Counted from the first letter of the stretch, positions 1 to 7,008 are shown. The stretch is DNA of 9,955 bases from an uncultured Clostridia bacterium (GCA_946402595.1 CAMIWY010000026.1:1-9955); one strand, 5' to 3'. Translations and numbers: made by a program. The notes: a model not told the origin generated them from the letters alone.

Positions 1-495
1 ATAGTAGGAAACCTGCCGTACTACATCACGACACCGATCATCATGAAGCTGCTCGAGGCAGATACCGGAGCAGCGAGCATAACAGCCATGATGCAGAAGG
101 AGGTCGGCGACAGGATCGCAGCAGAGCCGGGAACCAAGCTCTCGGGTGCGATAACCTATTCTGTTCACTACTATGCCGATGTCACAAGCATAGTCTCAGT
201 TGGAAGAGAGTGCTTCTACCCTGTGCCTAAGGTGGATTCGGTTGTTCTCAGAATGGATATCAGGGACGAATGCCCTGTTCACCCGGCGGACGAAGACCTC
301 TTCTTCCGCTGCATCAAGGCGGGCTTTTCACAGAGGCGCAAAACGCTTCTCAACTCACTCATGTCACTGGGGGATTATGAAAAAACACAGATAGCAGATG
401 CTCTTGACAGAGCCGGCATCGCTCACGAGCGCAGGGCCGAAAGTCTGACTATGGAGGAGTTTGCCGCTCTGGCAGATTCTCTCAAGGAGGTATAA
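1..495 (+). CDS. rsmA: 16S rRNA adenine dimethyltransferase RsmA/KsgA, C-terminal part (5' end outside window)
   Basis: The reading frame is open from base 1 and gives 164 residues before TAA at 493-495. The visible part begins at methyltransferase motif IV (GNLPYYITTPI), the NLPY signature of the KsgA/Dim1 family that places the target adenine. It continues with the family's FYPVPKVDSVVLR segment (about residues 72-84 of the visible part) and the C-terminal FSQRRKTLLNSL motif. Family members transfer methyl groups from S-adenosylmethionine to the two adjacent adenines in the loop of helix 45 of 16S rRNA during late 30S maturation in the cytoplasm. Full-length proteins are about 270-295 residues, so roughly 110-130 N-terminal residues, including the SAM-binding loop, lie upstream of the window. 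The last codons (CTC AAG GAG GTA TAA) also form the ribosome binding site of the next gene, so translation of the two is probably coupled. Identification is by motif recognition. Confidence 0.95.
   Translation: MVGNLPYYITTPIIMKLLEADTGAASITAMMQKEVGDRIAAEPGTKLSGAITYSVHYYADVTSIVSVGRECFYPVPKVDSVVLRMDIRDECPVHPADEDLFFRCIKAGFSQRRKTLLNSLMSLGDYEKTQIADALDRAGIAHERRAESLTMEEFAALADSLKEV
484..490 (+). promoter_or_regulatory. Ribosome binding site inside the rsmA 3' end that fixes a TTG start
   Basis: AAGGAGG lies within the last codons of rsmA, five bases before a TTG codon at 496-498. That TTG directly follows the rsmA stop TAA (493-495). There is no in-frame ATG close by, and the hydrophobic/basic N-terminus begins right after TTG, so TTG is the best start for the downstream gene. 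The abutting stop and start suggest translational coupling. Confidence 0.8.
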
Positions 496-2604
496 TTGCA
501 AGATAAACTTGAAATTCTGAAATGGGTCCTGGCTATCCTTGCAGCACCTTTCAAAAGGCTGGGGAGCTGGATCGGCAGAGTTTTTCTCAAAATATTCCCG
601 AGGCGTGCAGCGAAGTATTTCGATGCTGACCGCCATGAGGTCAAGTATGTACTGTGGATGCTGCTGTATGCATTCGGCATCAACCTGTACATAGAATGTT
701 TTGCGCGCCTTTCAACAGGCATCTTTGAAGGATTCAGATGGATGGTGACGCATCCTGTCATCTTCCTCTATAACATGCTGATCATATTTGCGACAATGAC
801 GTTTGCACTCCTGTTCAAGAGGCGGAGATTTGCATGGTTCATGATTTCGCTCGTATGGATCATCATCGGTTCTGTCAACGGAGCGATCCTGCTCTCGAGA
901 ATGACACCTTTCACACTCTATGATCTGCAGAATTTTGCAGACGGCCTCACAATAATGACCACCTACTACAGCATGTGGCAGATCGTTCTCGGAGGCATTG
1001 TCCTTGTTCTTGGTGTCATGGCCATAGTCATGATCTTTATCAGGAGCGAAAAGTGGAAGAACATCCGCTACGCCAAGAGCATCGCAGCGATACTCCTCAC
1101 AGTAGCGGTTACATGCGGGGCCACGGTCGGTCTGATCAAGGCCAATGTGATAGGCACATTCTTCGGAAACCTCAACTACGCATACAGAGACTACGGCATG
1201 CCGTACTGCTTCATCATGACCTCCGCCAACGCCGGAATATCAAGGCCGAGGGGATACTCTGAGGATATGATGACGGCCATTCTTAAGGAGAAGACGAAGA
1301 AAGGCACTGACACTATCCTTGAGAGCAAAAATGACAGCACCGAGCATCCGAATATTATCGTTCTCCAGATGGAGTCGTTCACCGTGGCACAGGACTATGC
1401 CAATATCAGGGTGGACAGGGATCCTACGCCTGTTTTCAACAAACTGAGAGAGGAGTACACCTCCGGTACATTCATGGTGCCTGCCTGCGGAGCGGGAACG
1501 GCGAACACTGAGTTTGAGGTGCTGACCGGGATCAGTGCAAAATTCTTCGGACCGGGCGAGTATCCGTACAAGGGCAAACTGCGCAAGGAAACGCTTGAGA
1601 ACATGGCGTATGTGACCAAGAGCCACGGATACGAGACAAGCGCGCTTCATGACCACAGAGCACTTTTCTACAACAGGAACGAAGTATATGCCAACATGGG
1701 ATTTGACACATTTACTTCTGTCGAATACATGAACAATGTAACGTTCACACCGACCAACTGGTGCAAGGACACTGTTCTGACGGATCAGATCCTGGAGATC
1801 ATGAAGGGCTCCGAGTCCAGGGATTTCCTGCATGTCATCTCGGTTGAGGGACACGGAGCATATCCGACTGAGCGCGTTTTCAAGAACCCGTATACTACGG
1901 TCACCTGTGACGACGAAGAACTGAAGTGGAAATATGAGTACTACCTCAATGAATGCCATGAGATGGATACATTCATCGGGGATCTTATAGATGCTATCAA
2001 CGAGGCTGATGAGCCTACGGTCATGATAATATACGGCGACCACATCCCGGCTCTTGATGTCAAGGAGGAGAACTATAAGCTTGACAGCCTGTATGAGACG
2101 AGATATGTCATCTGGGACAACATCGGTCTTGAGAAGGAGGACAGAAACATCGCTTCCTATCAGAGCGGCGCGATCCTGCTTGATGATGCAGGCATTTCGC
2201 ATGAAGGAATACTCTTTGACTACCAGCAGACGGTATCCGAAGATGACCCTGCATACCTCGATGACATGGAGGCGATCGCATACGACATGCTCTACGGAAA
2301 GAACTACGTCTTCGGCGGAACCTCTCCGTATCAGCCATCGGATATGAAGATGGGTCATAAGGACATCTCAATCAAGGAAATCAAGAAGATCGGAGACAGG
2401 TACTACATAAGAGGCAGCAACTTCACCGAAAGATCGATAATAAGCCTCGACGGCAAGCAGCTGTCGACGGTATATCTGTCGCCTACACTGCTCGCGCTCA
2501 GCGAGGCGATCGACCCGGATGACATAGAGAAGCTCGAGGTCAGCCAGGTCGACAAGTCGGAGGAAGAGATCCTGACGACAGTAGGTGCAAATGAGGAGCT
2601 GTAG
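496..2604 (+). CDS. LTA synthase-family membrane phosphoglycerol transferase (sulfatase fold) with C-terminal TIG-like tail
   Basis: This 702-residue protein has the LtaS layout. There are five predicted membrane spans (about residues 50-71, 87-107, 113-133, 160-182, 195-216), a linker, then a sulfatase/alkaline-phosphatase-fold domain (about 285-600). LtaS-type active-site residues can be placed by motif: E293 in LQMESF, the likely nucleophile T335 in CGAGTANTEFE, H453 in SVEGHGAYP, and D515-H516 in IIYGDH. Known relatives work on the outer face of the membrane and polymerise or transfer glycerol-phosphate from phosphatidylglycerol to make lipoteichoic acid or decorate glycans. Which acceptor this protein uses cannot be read from sequence. 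Residues about 616-700 are an extra tail after the catalytic domain; IRGSNFT followed by SLDGKQLSTVYLSPTLLAL looks like an IPT/TIG beta-sandwich. The start is the TTG at 496, supported by AAGGAGG five bases upstream. It is probably co-transcribed with rsmA. The family is clear, the exact substrate is not. Confidence 0.88.
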   Translation: MQDKLEILKWVLAILAAPFKRLGSWIGRVFLKIFPRRAAKYFDADRHEVKYVLWMLLYAFGINLYIECFARLSTGIFEGFRWMVTHPVIFLYNMLIIFATMTFALLFKRRRFAWFMISLVWIIIGSVNGAILLSRMTPFTLYDLQNFADGLTIMTTYYSMWQIVLGGIVLVLGVMAIVMIFIRSEKWKNIRYAKSIAAILLTVAVTCGATVGLIKANVIGTFFGNLNYAYRDYGMPYCFIMTSANAGISRPRGYSEDMMTAILKEKTKKGTDTILESKNDSTEHPNIIVLQMESFTVAQDYANIRVDRDPTPVFNKLREEYTSGTFMVPACGAGTANTEFEVLTGISAKFFGPGEYPYKGKLRKETLENMAYVTKSHGYETSALHDHRALFYNRNEVYANMGFDTFTSVEYMNNVTFTPTNWCKDTVLTDQILEIMKGSESRDFLHVISVEGHGAYPTERVFKNPYTTVTCDDEELKWKYEYYLNECHEMDTFIGDLIDAINEADEPTVMIIYGDHIPALDVKEENYKLDSLYETRYVIWDNIGLEKEDRNIASYQSGAILLDDAGISHEGILFDYQQTVSEDDPAYLDDMEAIAYDMLYGKNYVFGGTSPYQPSDMKMGHKDISIKEIKKIGDRYYIRGSNFTERSIISLDGKQLSTVYLSPTLLALSEAIDPDDIEKLEVSQVDKSEEEILTTVGANEEL

Positions 2605-2627
2605 ACTGTAAAACAGTACACAGCTGT
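2605..2627. other. Short inverted repeats just after the LTA synthase stop
   Basis: ACTGT (2605-2609), three A residues, ACAGT (2613-2617) form a 5-bp perfect inverted repeat. It is followed by the 8-base palindrome ACAGCTGT (2620-2627); ACAG at 2613-2616 could instead pair with CTGT at 2624-2627. No T-run follows, so this is not a convincing intrinsic terminator. It may be a weak operator or RNA structure in the leader ahead of rho. The rest of the gap to 2685 is AT-rich (TATATCTATATATT at 2627-2640) without a promoter I can defend. The rho ribosome binding site AAGGAGG is at 2671-2677. Confidence 0.3.
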
Positions 2628-2685
2628 ATATCTATATATTCAATCCATTCTTAACTGAACCCTATCTTAAAAGGAGGACTGGGAA

Positions 2686-3927
2686 ATGTCTGACGAACTG
2701 AATAACGTAATTGAAGAGGAAATGAGGGAGCCGGCTCCTGAAGTGACAGAGGACGCTGAAAGCAAGGATGCTGAAGCAGCTGATGAAAAGGCTGCAGGAG
2801 AGGCTCAGGAGGAAAGACCTGAGGTCGAAGGAATACTGGAGATAGCTGATGACGGATTCGGATTTCTGAGATTCGACAACTTCCTCACCTCGAACAAGGA
2901 TATATATGTTTCAAACAGCCAGATCAGGAGATTCGGTCTCAGGACCGGAGACAAGATCCTCGGCATCACAAGAAAACCGCGTGCAGGGGAGAGATTCGGT
3001 GCTCTTCTGTACGTCAAGGCAGTCAACGGGATGGACCCGGGCGCGTCTAAGAGACGTCCGCATTTTGACGACCTGACACCGGTTTTCCCTAACGAGAAGA
3101 TCGTGCTTGAGAATTCAAGCATTGACCTCTCGACAAGAGTGATGGACCTTGTCGCTCCTATCGGCCGGGGCCAGAGAGGACTTATCGTTGCTCAGCCGAA
3201 GGCGGGCAAAACGGTGCTTCTCAAGAAGATCGCTGCTTCTATCGAGGATAAGTATCCGGATATCGAGCTGATCGTGCTTCTTGTAGATGAGAGACCTGAG
3301 GAAGTCACCGACATGAAGAGGAGCCTGAAGCATTCCGAGGTCATCTACTCCACATTCGATGAGGAGACCAGACACCACGTCAAGGTCGCTTCGATGGTAA
3401 TAGAGAGAGCCAAGAGACTTGCCGAGTCAGGCAGGGATGTTGTCATCCTGCTCGATTCGATCACAAGACTCGCAAGGGCATACAATATGGAAGTGCCTTC
3501 TTCCGGAAGGACACTGTCCGGCGGTCTTGATCCGGGCGCACTTCACCCGCCTAAGAAGTTCTTCGGAACTGCAAGGAATATCGAGGAAGGCGGCAGTGTC
3601 ACCATTCTCGCAACCGCACTTGTTGATACAGGCAGCAGGATGGATGATGTCATCTACGAGGAGTTCAAGGGAACCGGCAACATGGAGCTGCATCTTGACA
3701 GGCAGCTCAGCGAGCGCAGGATATTCCCTGCAATCGACCTCAACAAGTCCGGAACAAGAAGAGAAGATCTGCTTCTGACACCGGAGGAATATCAGGTGAT
3801 GTTCATGCTGAGAAGGGCGATGGCATCAGGCAATGTAATGGATGTCACTGAGGAGATCATCGATAACCTCTCGAGTACCAAGAGCAATGCAGACTTTGTA
3901 AACTTCATGCTCAAGAAGATGAGATAG
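2686..3927 (+). CDS. rho: Transcription termination factor Rho
   Basis: This 413-residue protein is clearly Rho, the hexameric RNA-dependent ATPase/translocase that releases RNA polymerase at Rho-dependent sites. The primary RNA-binding OB/cold-shock fold begins near residue 46 (EGILEIADDGFGFLRF, with the RNP1-like DGFGFLRF at 56-63). The RecA-like ATPase domain carries Walker A PKAGKT (171-176), DERPEE from 201, Walker B VILLDS (253-258) followed by ITRLARAYN, the GTARNIEEGGSVTILATAL segment, and DVIYEEFKGTGNMELHLDR near the C-terminus. Overall length is close to E. coli Rho (419 residues). The first ~45 residues are rich in Glu, Asp and Ala and do not resemble the Rho_N (SAP-like) helical domain. 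The ATG at 2686 has AAGGAGG at 2671-2677 with 8-base spacing, so this start is well supported. No rpmE follows, although rho-rpmE is a common Firmicutes order. Confidence 0.97.
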   Translation: MSDELNNVIEEEMREPAPEVTEDAESKDAEAADEKAAGEAQEERPEVEGILEIADDGFGFLRFDNFLTSNKDIYVSNSQIRRFGLRTGDKILGITRKPRAGERFGALLYVKAVNGMDPGASKRRPHFDDLTPVFPNEKIVLENSSIDLSTRVMDLVAPIGRGQRGLIVAQPKAGKTVLLKKIAASIEDKYPDIELIVLLVDERPEEVTDMKRSLKHSEVIYSTFDEETRHHVKVASMVIERAKRLAESGRDVVILLDSITRLARAYNMEVPSSGRTLSGGLDPGALHPPKKFFGTARNIEEGGSVTILATALVDTGSRMDDVIYEEFKGTGNMELHLDRQLSERRIFPAIDLNKSGTRREDLLLTPEEYQVMFMLRRAMASGNVMDVTEEIIDNLSSTKSNADFVNFMLKKMR

Positions 3928-3980
3928 ATATGTACAGAGGGACGGAGCATATCATTCAAAGGGGTATATAAACAACGAAA

Positions 3981-6080
3981 ATGGCAAAACTGGACTACAG
4001 TAAAATCTTCATAAAGGAAGCGTGTCCGACTTCTATCGGCGGACAGGCTGTCATGGACGGCGTAATGATGCAGGGTCCTGAGAGGACCGCGATCGCGATG
4101 CGTCTGCCTTCCGGCGAGCTTTACCTTAAGACCAAGCTCAAGAAGGAGCAGCCTAAGGCGATGAAGTATCCGTTCATCAGAGGCATCATTGCTTTTGCAA
4201 TGTCTCTTGTCAACGGAATGTCCACACTGATGGAATCCGCAGACATACTCGAAAAGTATGCGCCTGAGGAATACGCAGAGGAAGAGGGCAGATTCGAGAA
4301 GTGGGTCAACGGAAGGTTCGGCGAGAGAGCTGCATGGAACATCCTGATGTCGGTGTCTCTTGTTTTCGCCATAGTCATTTCGATAGCGCTCTTCGTCATA
4401 TTCCCTACATGGGCTGTCAACTTCCTCGGGAAGTGGATAAAAAACGCGATAGTGCTGAATCTGACAGAAGGCGTTCTCAGGATCCTCATATTCATCGGAT
4501 ACATCGTCCTGATACGGAAGATGGAGGAGATAGAGACGCTGTTCAGGTATCACGGGGCAGAACACAAAACGATCCACTGCTATGAGAACAACCTCGAGCT
4601 GACGCCTGAGAATGCGCAGCAGTTTTACACACTGCACCCGAGATGCGGAACGAGCTTCCTGATGTTCGTGCTGATAATCAGTCTGCTGCTCTTCAGCCTG
4701 CTCGGATGGCCTAACCTGGCACTCAGGATCATATCAAGGCTGGTCCTTATCCCTGTCATTGCAGGCATAAGCTATGAGCTGCTGAAGTGGGCTGGCCGCT
4801 CCGACGGCAGACTTGTAAGGATACTAAGTTATCCGGGCCTCATGCTGCAGAAGCTCACGACAGCCGAGCCGACGAATGAGCAGCTTGAAGTCGCGATACT
4901 TTCGCTCAAGGCAGTTCTGGTGGATAAGGACTTTCCTGTGATCGACGGATTTGTAGACAAGGACGGCAACATGATCGGAGATACACTCTGGAAGCCGGGC
5001 TCTGAAGTAATGAGCAAAAAGCTGCCGGAGGAAGACATCGAAGATGAAGAGGCAAATGGGGAAGAAGGTATCAACAAGGCCATTGAATTCCTCAATGAGC
5101 TCGATGACGAGGGCTATACCATAGTTGAGACCTCTGATGACGGGGTATCGCTCGCACAGGGAATAGCTGACCACTTCCAGGAAGAGGCAAAACAGAGATC
5201 GCTGAAGAACAGATTCACAAATGATATAACTACCATCGAGAATGCCCTTCAGTGGGGGCAGGCCGCGCTCAGCATGATAGAGAACGGCAAGAACGAGGCC
5301 CGCATAATCCTCTCATATGCGACAGGCATGACTCAGGCTGAGATCATTGCTCACAGCAAGGAGCTTATGAAAGAGGATGATTTTGAGGAATATGAGAGGA
5401 GGATACAGGACCGCCTCACAGGAACGCCTCTTCAGTACATCACGGGCGTGCAGGATTTCATGGGCATTCCTATCAGAGTCAACAGGAATGTCCTGATCCC
5501 AAGGCTCGATACAGAAGTCGTAGTTGAAGAAGCTCTGAAGATAATTGAGCAGAAGGGCTGGGCGCATCCTGACGTGCTCGACATGTGCACAGGCAGCGGC
5601 GCCATCGGAGTCAGCATTGCGGTCAAGTCACCTGAGTCGATCGTGACGATGACCGACGTATCCGAAGAGGCTCTGAAGACAGCTATGCAGAATGCAGGAC
5701 TCAATGAAGTCAACCGCAAGTGCGTATTCCTCCTCGGAGACATGTTTGACGCACTTCCGCCGGACAGGGAATATGACATGATCATATGCAACCCGCCGTA
5801 CATTGAGACGAAAGAGATCGAGAGACTCAGCATAGAGGTAAGGGAAAAAGAGCCGAGACTTGCACTCGACGGGGGCAAAGACGGACTCGATTTCTACAGA
5901 AGGATCGCGAAGGATGCCGGCGCCCACCTCAGAACAGGCGGCGTGCTCGTCCTGGAAATCGGCTATGACCAGGCCGGCTCAGTCAAGAGGATACTCGGCA
6001 AGGCCAAGACCTTCACAGACATACACAAGATCAGAGACCTTGCAGGCCTCGACAGAGCAATAATCGCAGAAAGAATATGA
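3981..6080 (+). CDS. prmC: Fusion of YqhQ/DUF1385 membrane protein with PrmC release factor glutamine methyltransferase
   Basis: One uninterrupted 699-codon frame holds two complete proteins. Residues 1-316 match the YqhQ/DUF1385 family: SIGGQAVMDGVMMQGP near the start, four likely membrane spans (about 121-142, 162-179, 224-243, 247-268), and the conserved HGAEHKTIHCYE (H191, H195) and HPRCGTS (H219) motifs, which suggest metal binding; the family's function is not established. Residues about 317-412 are an acidic linker (DIEDEEANGEEG near 352). Residues about 413-699 are a full-length PrmC: an N-terminal helical domain, LTGTPLQYITG, the SAM-binding LDMCTGSGAIG (533-543) and catalytic NPPY (604-607). 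PrmC methylates the glutamine of the GGQ motif in release factors RF1/RF2. The start is fixed: an in-frame TAA at 3969-3971 precedes ATG 3981. The nearest Shine-Dalgarno-like run (AAGGGG, 3959-3964) is a long 16 bases away. I see no good internal start for PrmC alone. The stop TGA lies inside the inverted repeat at 6078-6116. Confidence 0.93.
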   Translation: MAKLDYSKIFIKEACPTSIGGQAVMDGVMMQGPERTAIAMRLPSGELYLKTKLKKEQPKAMKYPFIRGIIAFAMSLVNGMSTLMESADILEKYAPEEYAEEEGRFEKWVNGRFGERAAWNILMSVSLVFAIVISIALFVIFPTWAVNFLGKWIKNAIVLNLTEGVLRILIFIGYIVLIRKMEEIETLFRYHGAEHKTIHCYENNLELTPENAQQFYTLHPRCGTSFLMFVLIISLLLFSLLGWPNLALRIISRLVLIPVIAGISYELLKWAGRSDGRLVRILSYPGLMLQKLTTAEPTNEQLEVAILSLKAVLVDKDFPVIDGFVDKDGNMIGDTLWKPGSEVMSKKLPEEDIEDEEANGEEGINKAIEFLNELDDEGYTIVETSDDGVSLAQGIADHFQEEAKQRSLKNRFTNDITTIENALQWGQAALSMIENGKNEARIILSYATGMTQAEIIAHSKELMKEDDFEEYERRIQDRLTGTPLQYITGVQDFMGIPIRVNRNVLIPRLDTEVVVEEALKIIEQKGWAHPDVLDMCTGSGAIGVSIAVKSPESIVTMTDVSEEALKTAMQNAGLNEVNRKCVFLLGDMFDALPPDREYDMIICNPPYIETKEIERLSIEVREKEPRLALDGGKDGLDFYRRIAKDAGAHLRTGGVLVLEIGYDQAGSVKRILGKAKTFTDIHKIRDLAGLDRAIIAERI

Positions 6081-6116
6081 CACTGGGGACGGTTCTGATT
6101 GTCATGTTTTGACACA
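6078..6116 (+). repeat. 39-bp repeat, left copy (inverted partner at 6970-7008)
   Basis: The repeat starts with the TGA stop of the prmC fusion (TGACACTGGGGACGG...) and ends ...TGTTTTGACACA. Reverse-complementing 6970-7008 gives the same 39 bases except at two positions (6th base C versus G, 20th base G versus C), so 37/39 match. Each copy contains three alternating pentamers: here TGACA 6078-6082, TGTCA 6100-6104 and TGACA 6110-6114. The last two can form a 5-bp hairpin with a 5-base loop, and the conserved GGGGACGGTTCT core lies between the first two. The bases just outside are TA (6076-6077). Similarity ends sharply after GACACA on the inner side. Confidence 0.93.
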
Positions 6117-6130
6117 AGGGGATATAAATA

Positions 6131-6769
6131 ATGACTGAAAGAGAAAGAATGGAGGCAGGTCTCATCTACGACTGCGGGTCGGATGAAATCATGCCTGAGC
6201 AGATGCAGTATCAGGAAGCTCTGTGGAAGTTCAACCACATGGGTCCTGCTGAGTCTGAAGAGAGACAGGAGCTGATGAAGGAGATCTTCGCTGAATGCGG
6301 TGAGAATACCTTCCTCCAGGGACCGGTCTATGCGAACTGGGGCGGCAGACATGTGCACCTCGGATCGAATATATATGCCAATCACAACCTGACGCTTGTT
6401 GACGACGGACACATCTACATCGGAGACTGGGCGCAGTTCGGACCTAACGTCACACTTACGACTGCAGGTCATCCTGTTTTGCCTAAACTCCGTACGGGAT
6501 ATGGCACAGTGCTGCAGTTCAACAAGGACATCCACATCGGGGAAAACGCATGGCTGGGTGCAGGCGTGACAGTCCTTCCGGGAGTTACCATCGGAGAAGG
6601 CGCGGTCATAGGCGCCGGCAGCGTAGTGACTAAGGATATACCCGCCAACGTCGTTGCAGTCGGCAATCCGTGCAGGGTGATGCGCGAGATCGGAGACCGC
6701 GACCGCGAGTACTTCTACAGGAAGGAAGAAGTTGACTGGGAAGAGATCAGAAAGAGATACAGCAAGTAG
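6131..6769 (+). CDS. Maltose/galactoside-type O-acetyltransferase (left-handed beta-helix, hexapeptide repeats)
   Basis: This 212-residue protein fits the LacA/Maa family in length and order. The N-terminal MTERERMEAGLIYDC resembles the family's maltose acetyltransferase cap (MTEKEKM.AG..Y). Hexapeptide repeats follow over about residues 70-190 (for example HLGSNIYANHNLTL, HIYIGDWAQFGPNV, HIGENAWLGAGVTVLPGVTIGEGAVIGAGSVVTKDIP), closing with VGNPCRVMREI. H114 in TTAGHPV is in the position of the family's catalytic histidine. Such enzymes transfer acetyl from acetyl-CoA to a sugar hydroxyl in the cytoplasm, usually as trimers; the sugar here cannot be told. The start ATG has AAGGGG nine bases upstream, right after the left repeat ends. 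The CooT-like gene follows after 17 bases, so the two are likely one transcript. There are no sugar transport or catabolic genes nearby. Confidence 0.9.
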   Translation: MTERERMEAGLIYDCGSDEIMPEQMQYQEALWKFNHMGPAESEERQELMKEIFAECGENTFLQGPVYANWGGRHVHLGSNIYANHNLTLVDDGHIYIGDWAQFGPNVTLTTAGHPVLPKLRTGYGTVLQFNKDIHIGENAWLGAGVTVLPGVTIGEGAVIGAGSVVTKDIPANVVAVGNPCRVMREIGDRDREYFYRKEEVDWEEIRKRYSK

Positions 6770-6786
6770 CAGAAAGGAGAAAAGCA

Positions 6787-6969
6787 ATGTGCCTTTCAAA
6801 TGTATACAGAAACAGTGTTGACGACAGCAATCTTCTTGCAAAGAATGTTGCGGACATCAAGTTAGTTGACGGAAAGATCGTGTTTACCGACATCATGGGC
6901 ATCCGTACGACTTTCGACGGTACGCTTGAGCAGATCGATCTTACTGAGAACTTTATTATAGTGAAGTAG
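6787..6969 (+). CDS. CooT-like small protein
   Basis: This is a 60-residue protein starting MCLSNVY. The N-terminal Met-Cys-Leu/Met, the central ADIKLVDGKIVFTDIMG and the end LEQIDLTENFIIVK match the layout of the CooT family: a small beta-rich protein with Cys2, then a hydrophobic beta pattern, then a final strand with ..I.L..NFI.... In Rhodospirillum rubrum, CooT binds nickel through Cys2 and is linked to CO dehydrogenase maturation. In most anaerobes, CooT-like proteins have no assigned role, and no CO dehydrogenase or nickel gene is in this window. The start ATG is supported by AAAGGAG at 6773-6779 with 7-base spacing. The stop TAG (6967-6969) is one base before the right-hand repeat. The family call is by pattern and the protein is short, so moderate confidence is appropriate. 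Confidence 0.75.
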   Translation: MCLSNVYRNSVDDSNLLAKNVADIKLVDGKIVFTDIMGIRTTFDGTLEQIDLTENFIIVK

Positions 6970-7008
6970 TGTGTCAAAACATGACAATGAGAACCGTCCC
7001 CACTGTCA
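6970..7008 (-). repeat. 39-bp repeat, right copy (inverted relative to 6078-6116)
   Basis: On the + strand it reads TGTGTCAAAACATGACA...GAACCGTCCCC...CTGTCA. Pentamers are TGTCA 6972-6976, TGACA 6982-6986 and TGTCA 7004-7008; the first two form a small hairpin. Just outside, GTCA 7005-7008 and TGAC 7014-7017 make a further 4-bp stem over TAAAA. The outer flank begins TA (7009-7010). RNA carrying both repeats could pair the two copies into a long stem around the two enclosed genes. The AKR ribosome binding site lies just downstream at 7022-7028. Confidence 0.93.

Noticed and set aside
1240..2358. Long antisense open frame (372 codons, - strand) opposite the LTA synthase gene
   Set aside because: It lies fully inside a well-supported gene, has no recognisable domain, and its composition is that expected from reading a conserved gene backwards.
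2605..2685. Rho-independent terminator or a clear promoter between the LTA synthase gene and rho
   Set aside because: The inverted repeats have 5-bp arms and no T-run, and no -35/-10 pair with acceptable spacing is visible.
3931..3958. GGGACGG in the rho to DUF1385-prmC gap as a possible degenerate third copy of the 39-bp repeat
   Set aside because: Only about seven bases match without gaps; a 7-base match is expected by chance in a window of this size.
3792..4637. Antisense open frame of 281 codons opposite the end of rho and the start of the DUF1385-prmC gene
   Set aside because: It overlaps two clear genes on the other strand, shows no family motifs and no good ribosome binding site.
5221..5229. 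ATG near the start of the PrmC domain as an internal start for a separate PrmC
   Set aside because: It is out of frame with PrmC and reaches a stop after two codons; no in-frame start with a good ribosome binding site is visible there.
6109..6128. TTGACA in the left repeat and TATAAA upstream of the acetyltransferase, resembling a promoter
   Set aside because: The spacer is only 8 bases, far too short for a sigma-A promoter; the TTGACA is part of the repeat's pentamer pattern.
5963..6841. Antisense open frame of 292 codons across the left repeat and the acetyltransferase gene
   Set aside because: Shadow of the hexapeptide-repeat gene; no coherent domain, and it would cross the inverted repeat.
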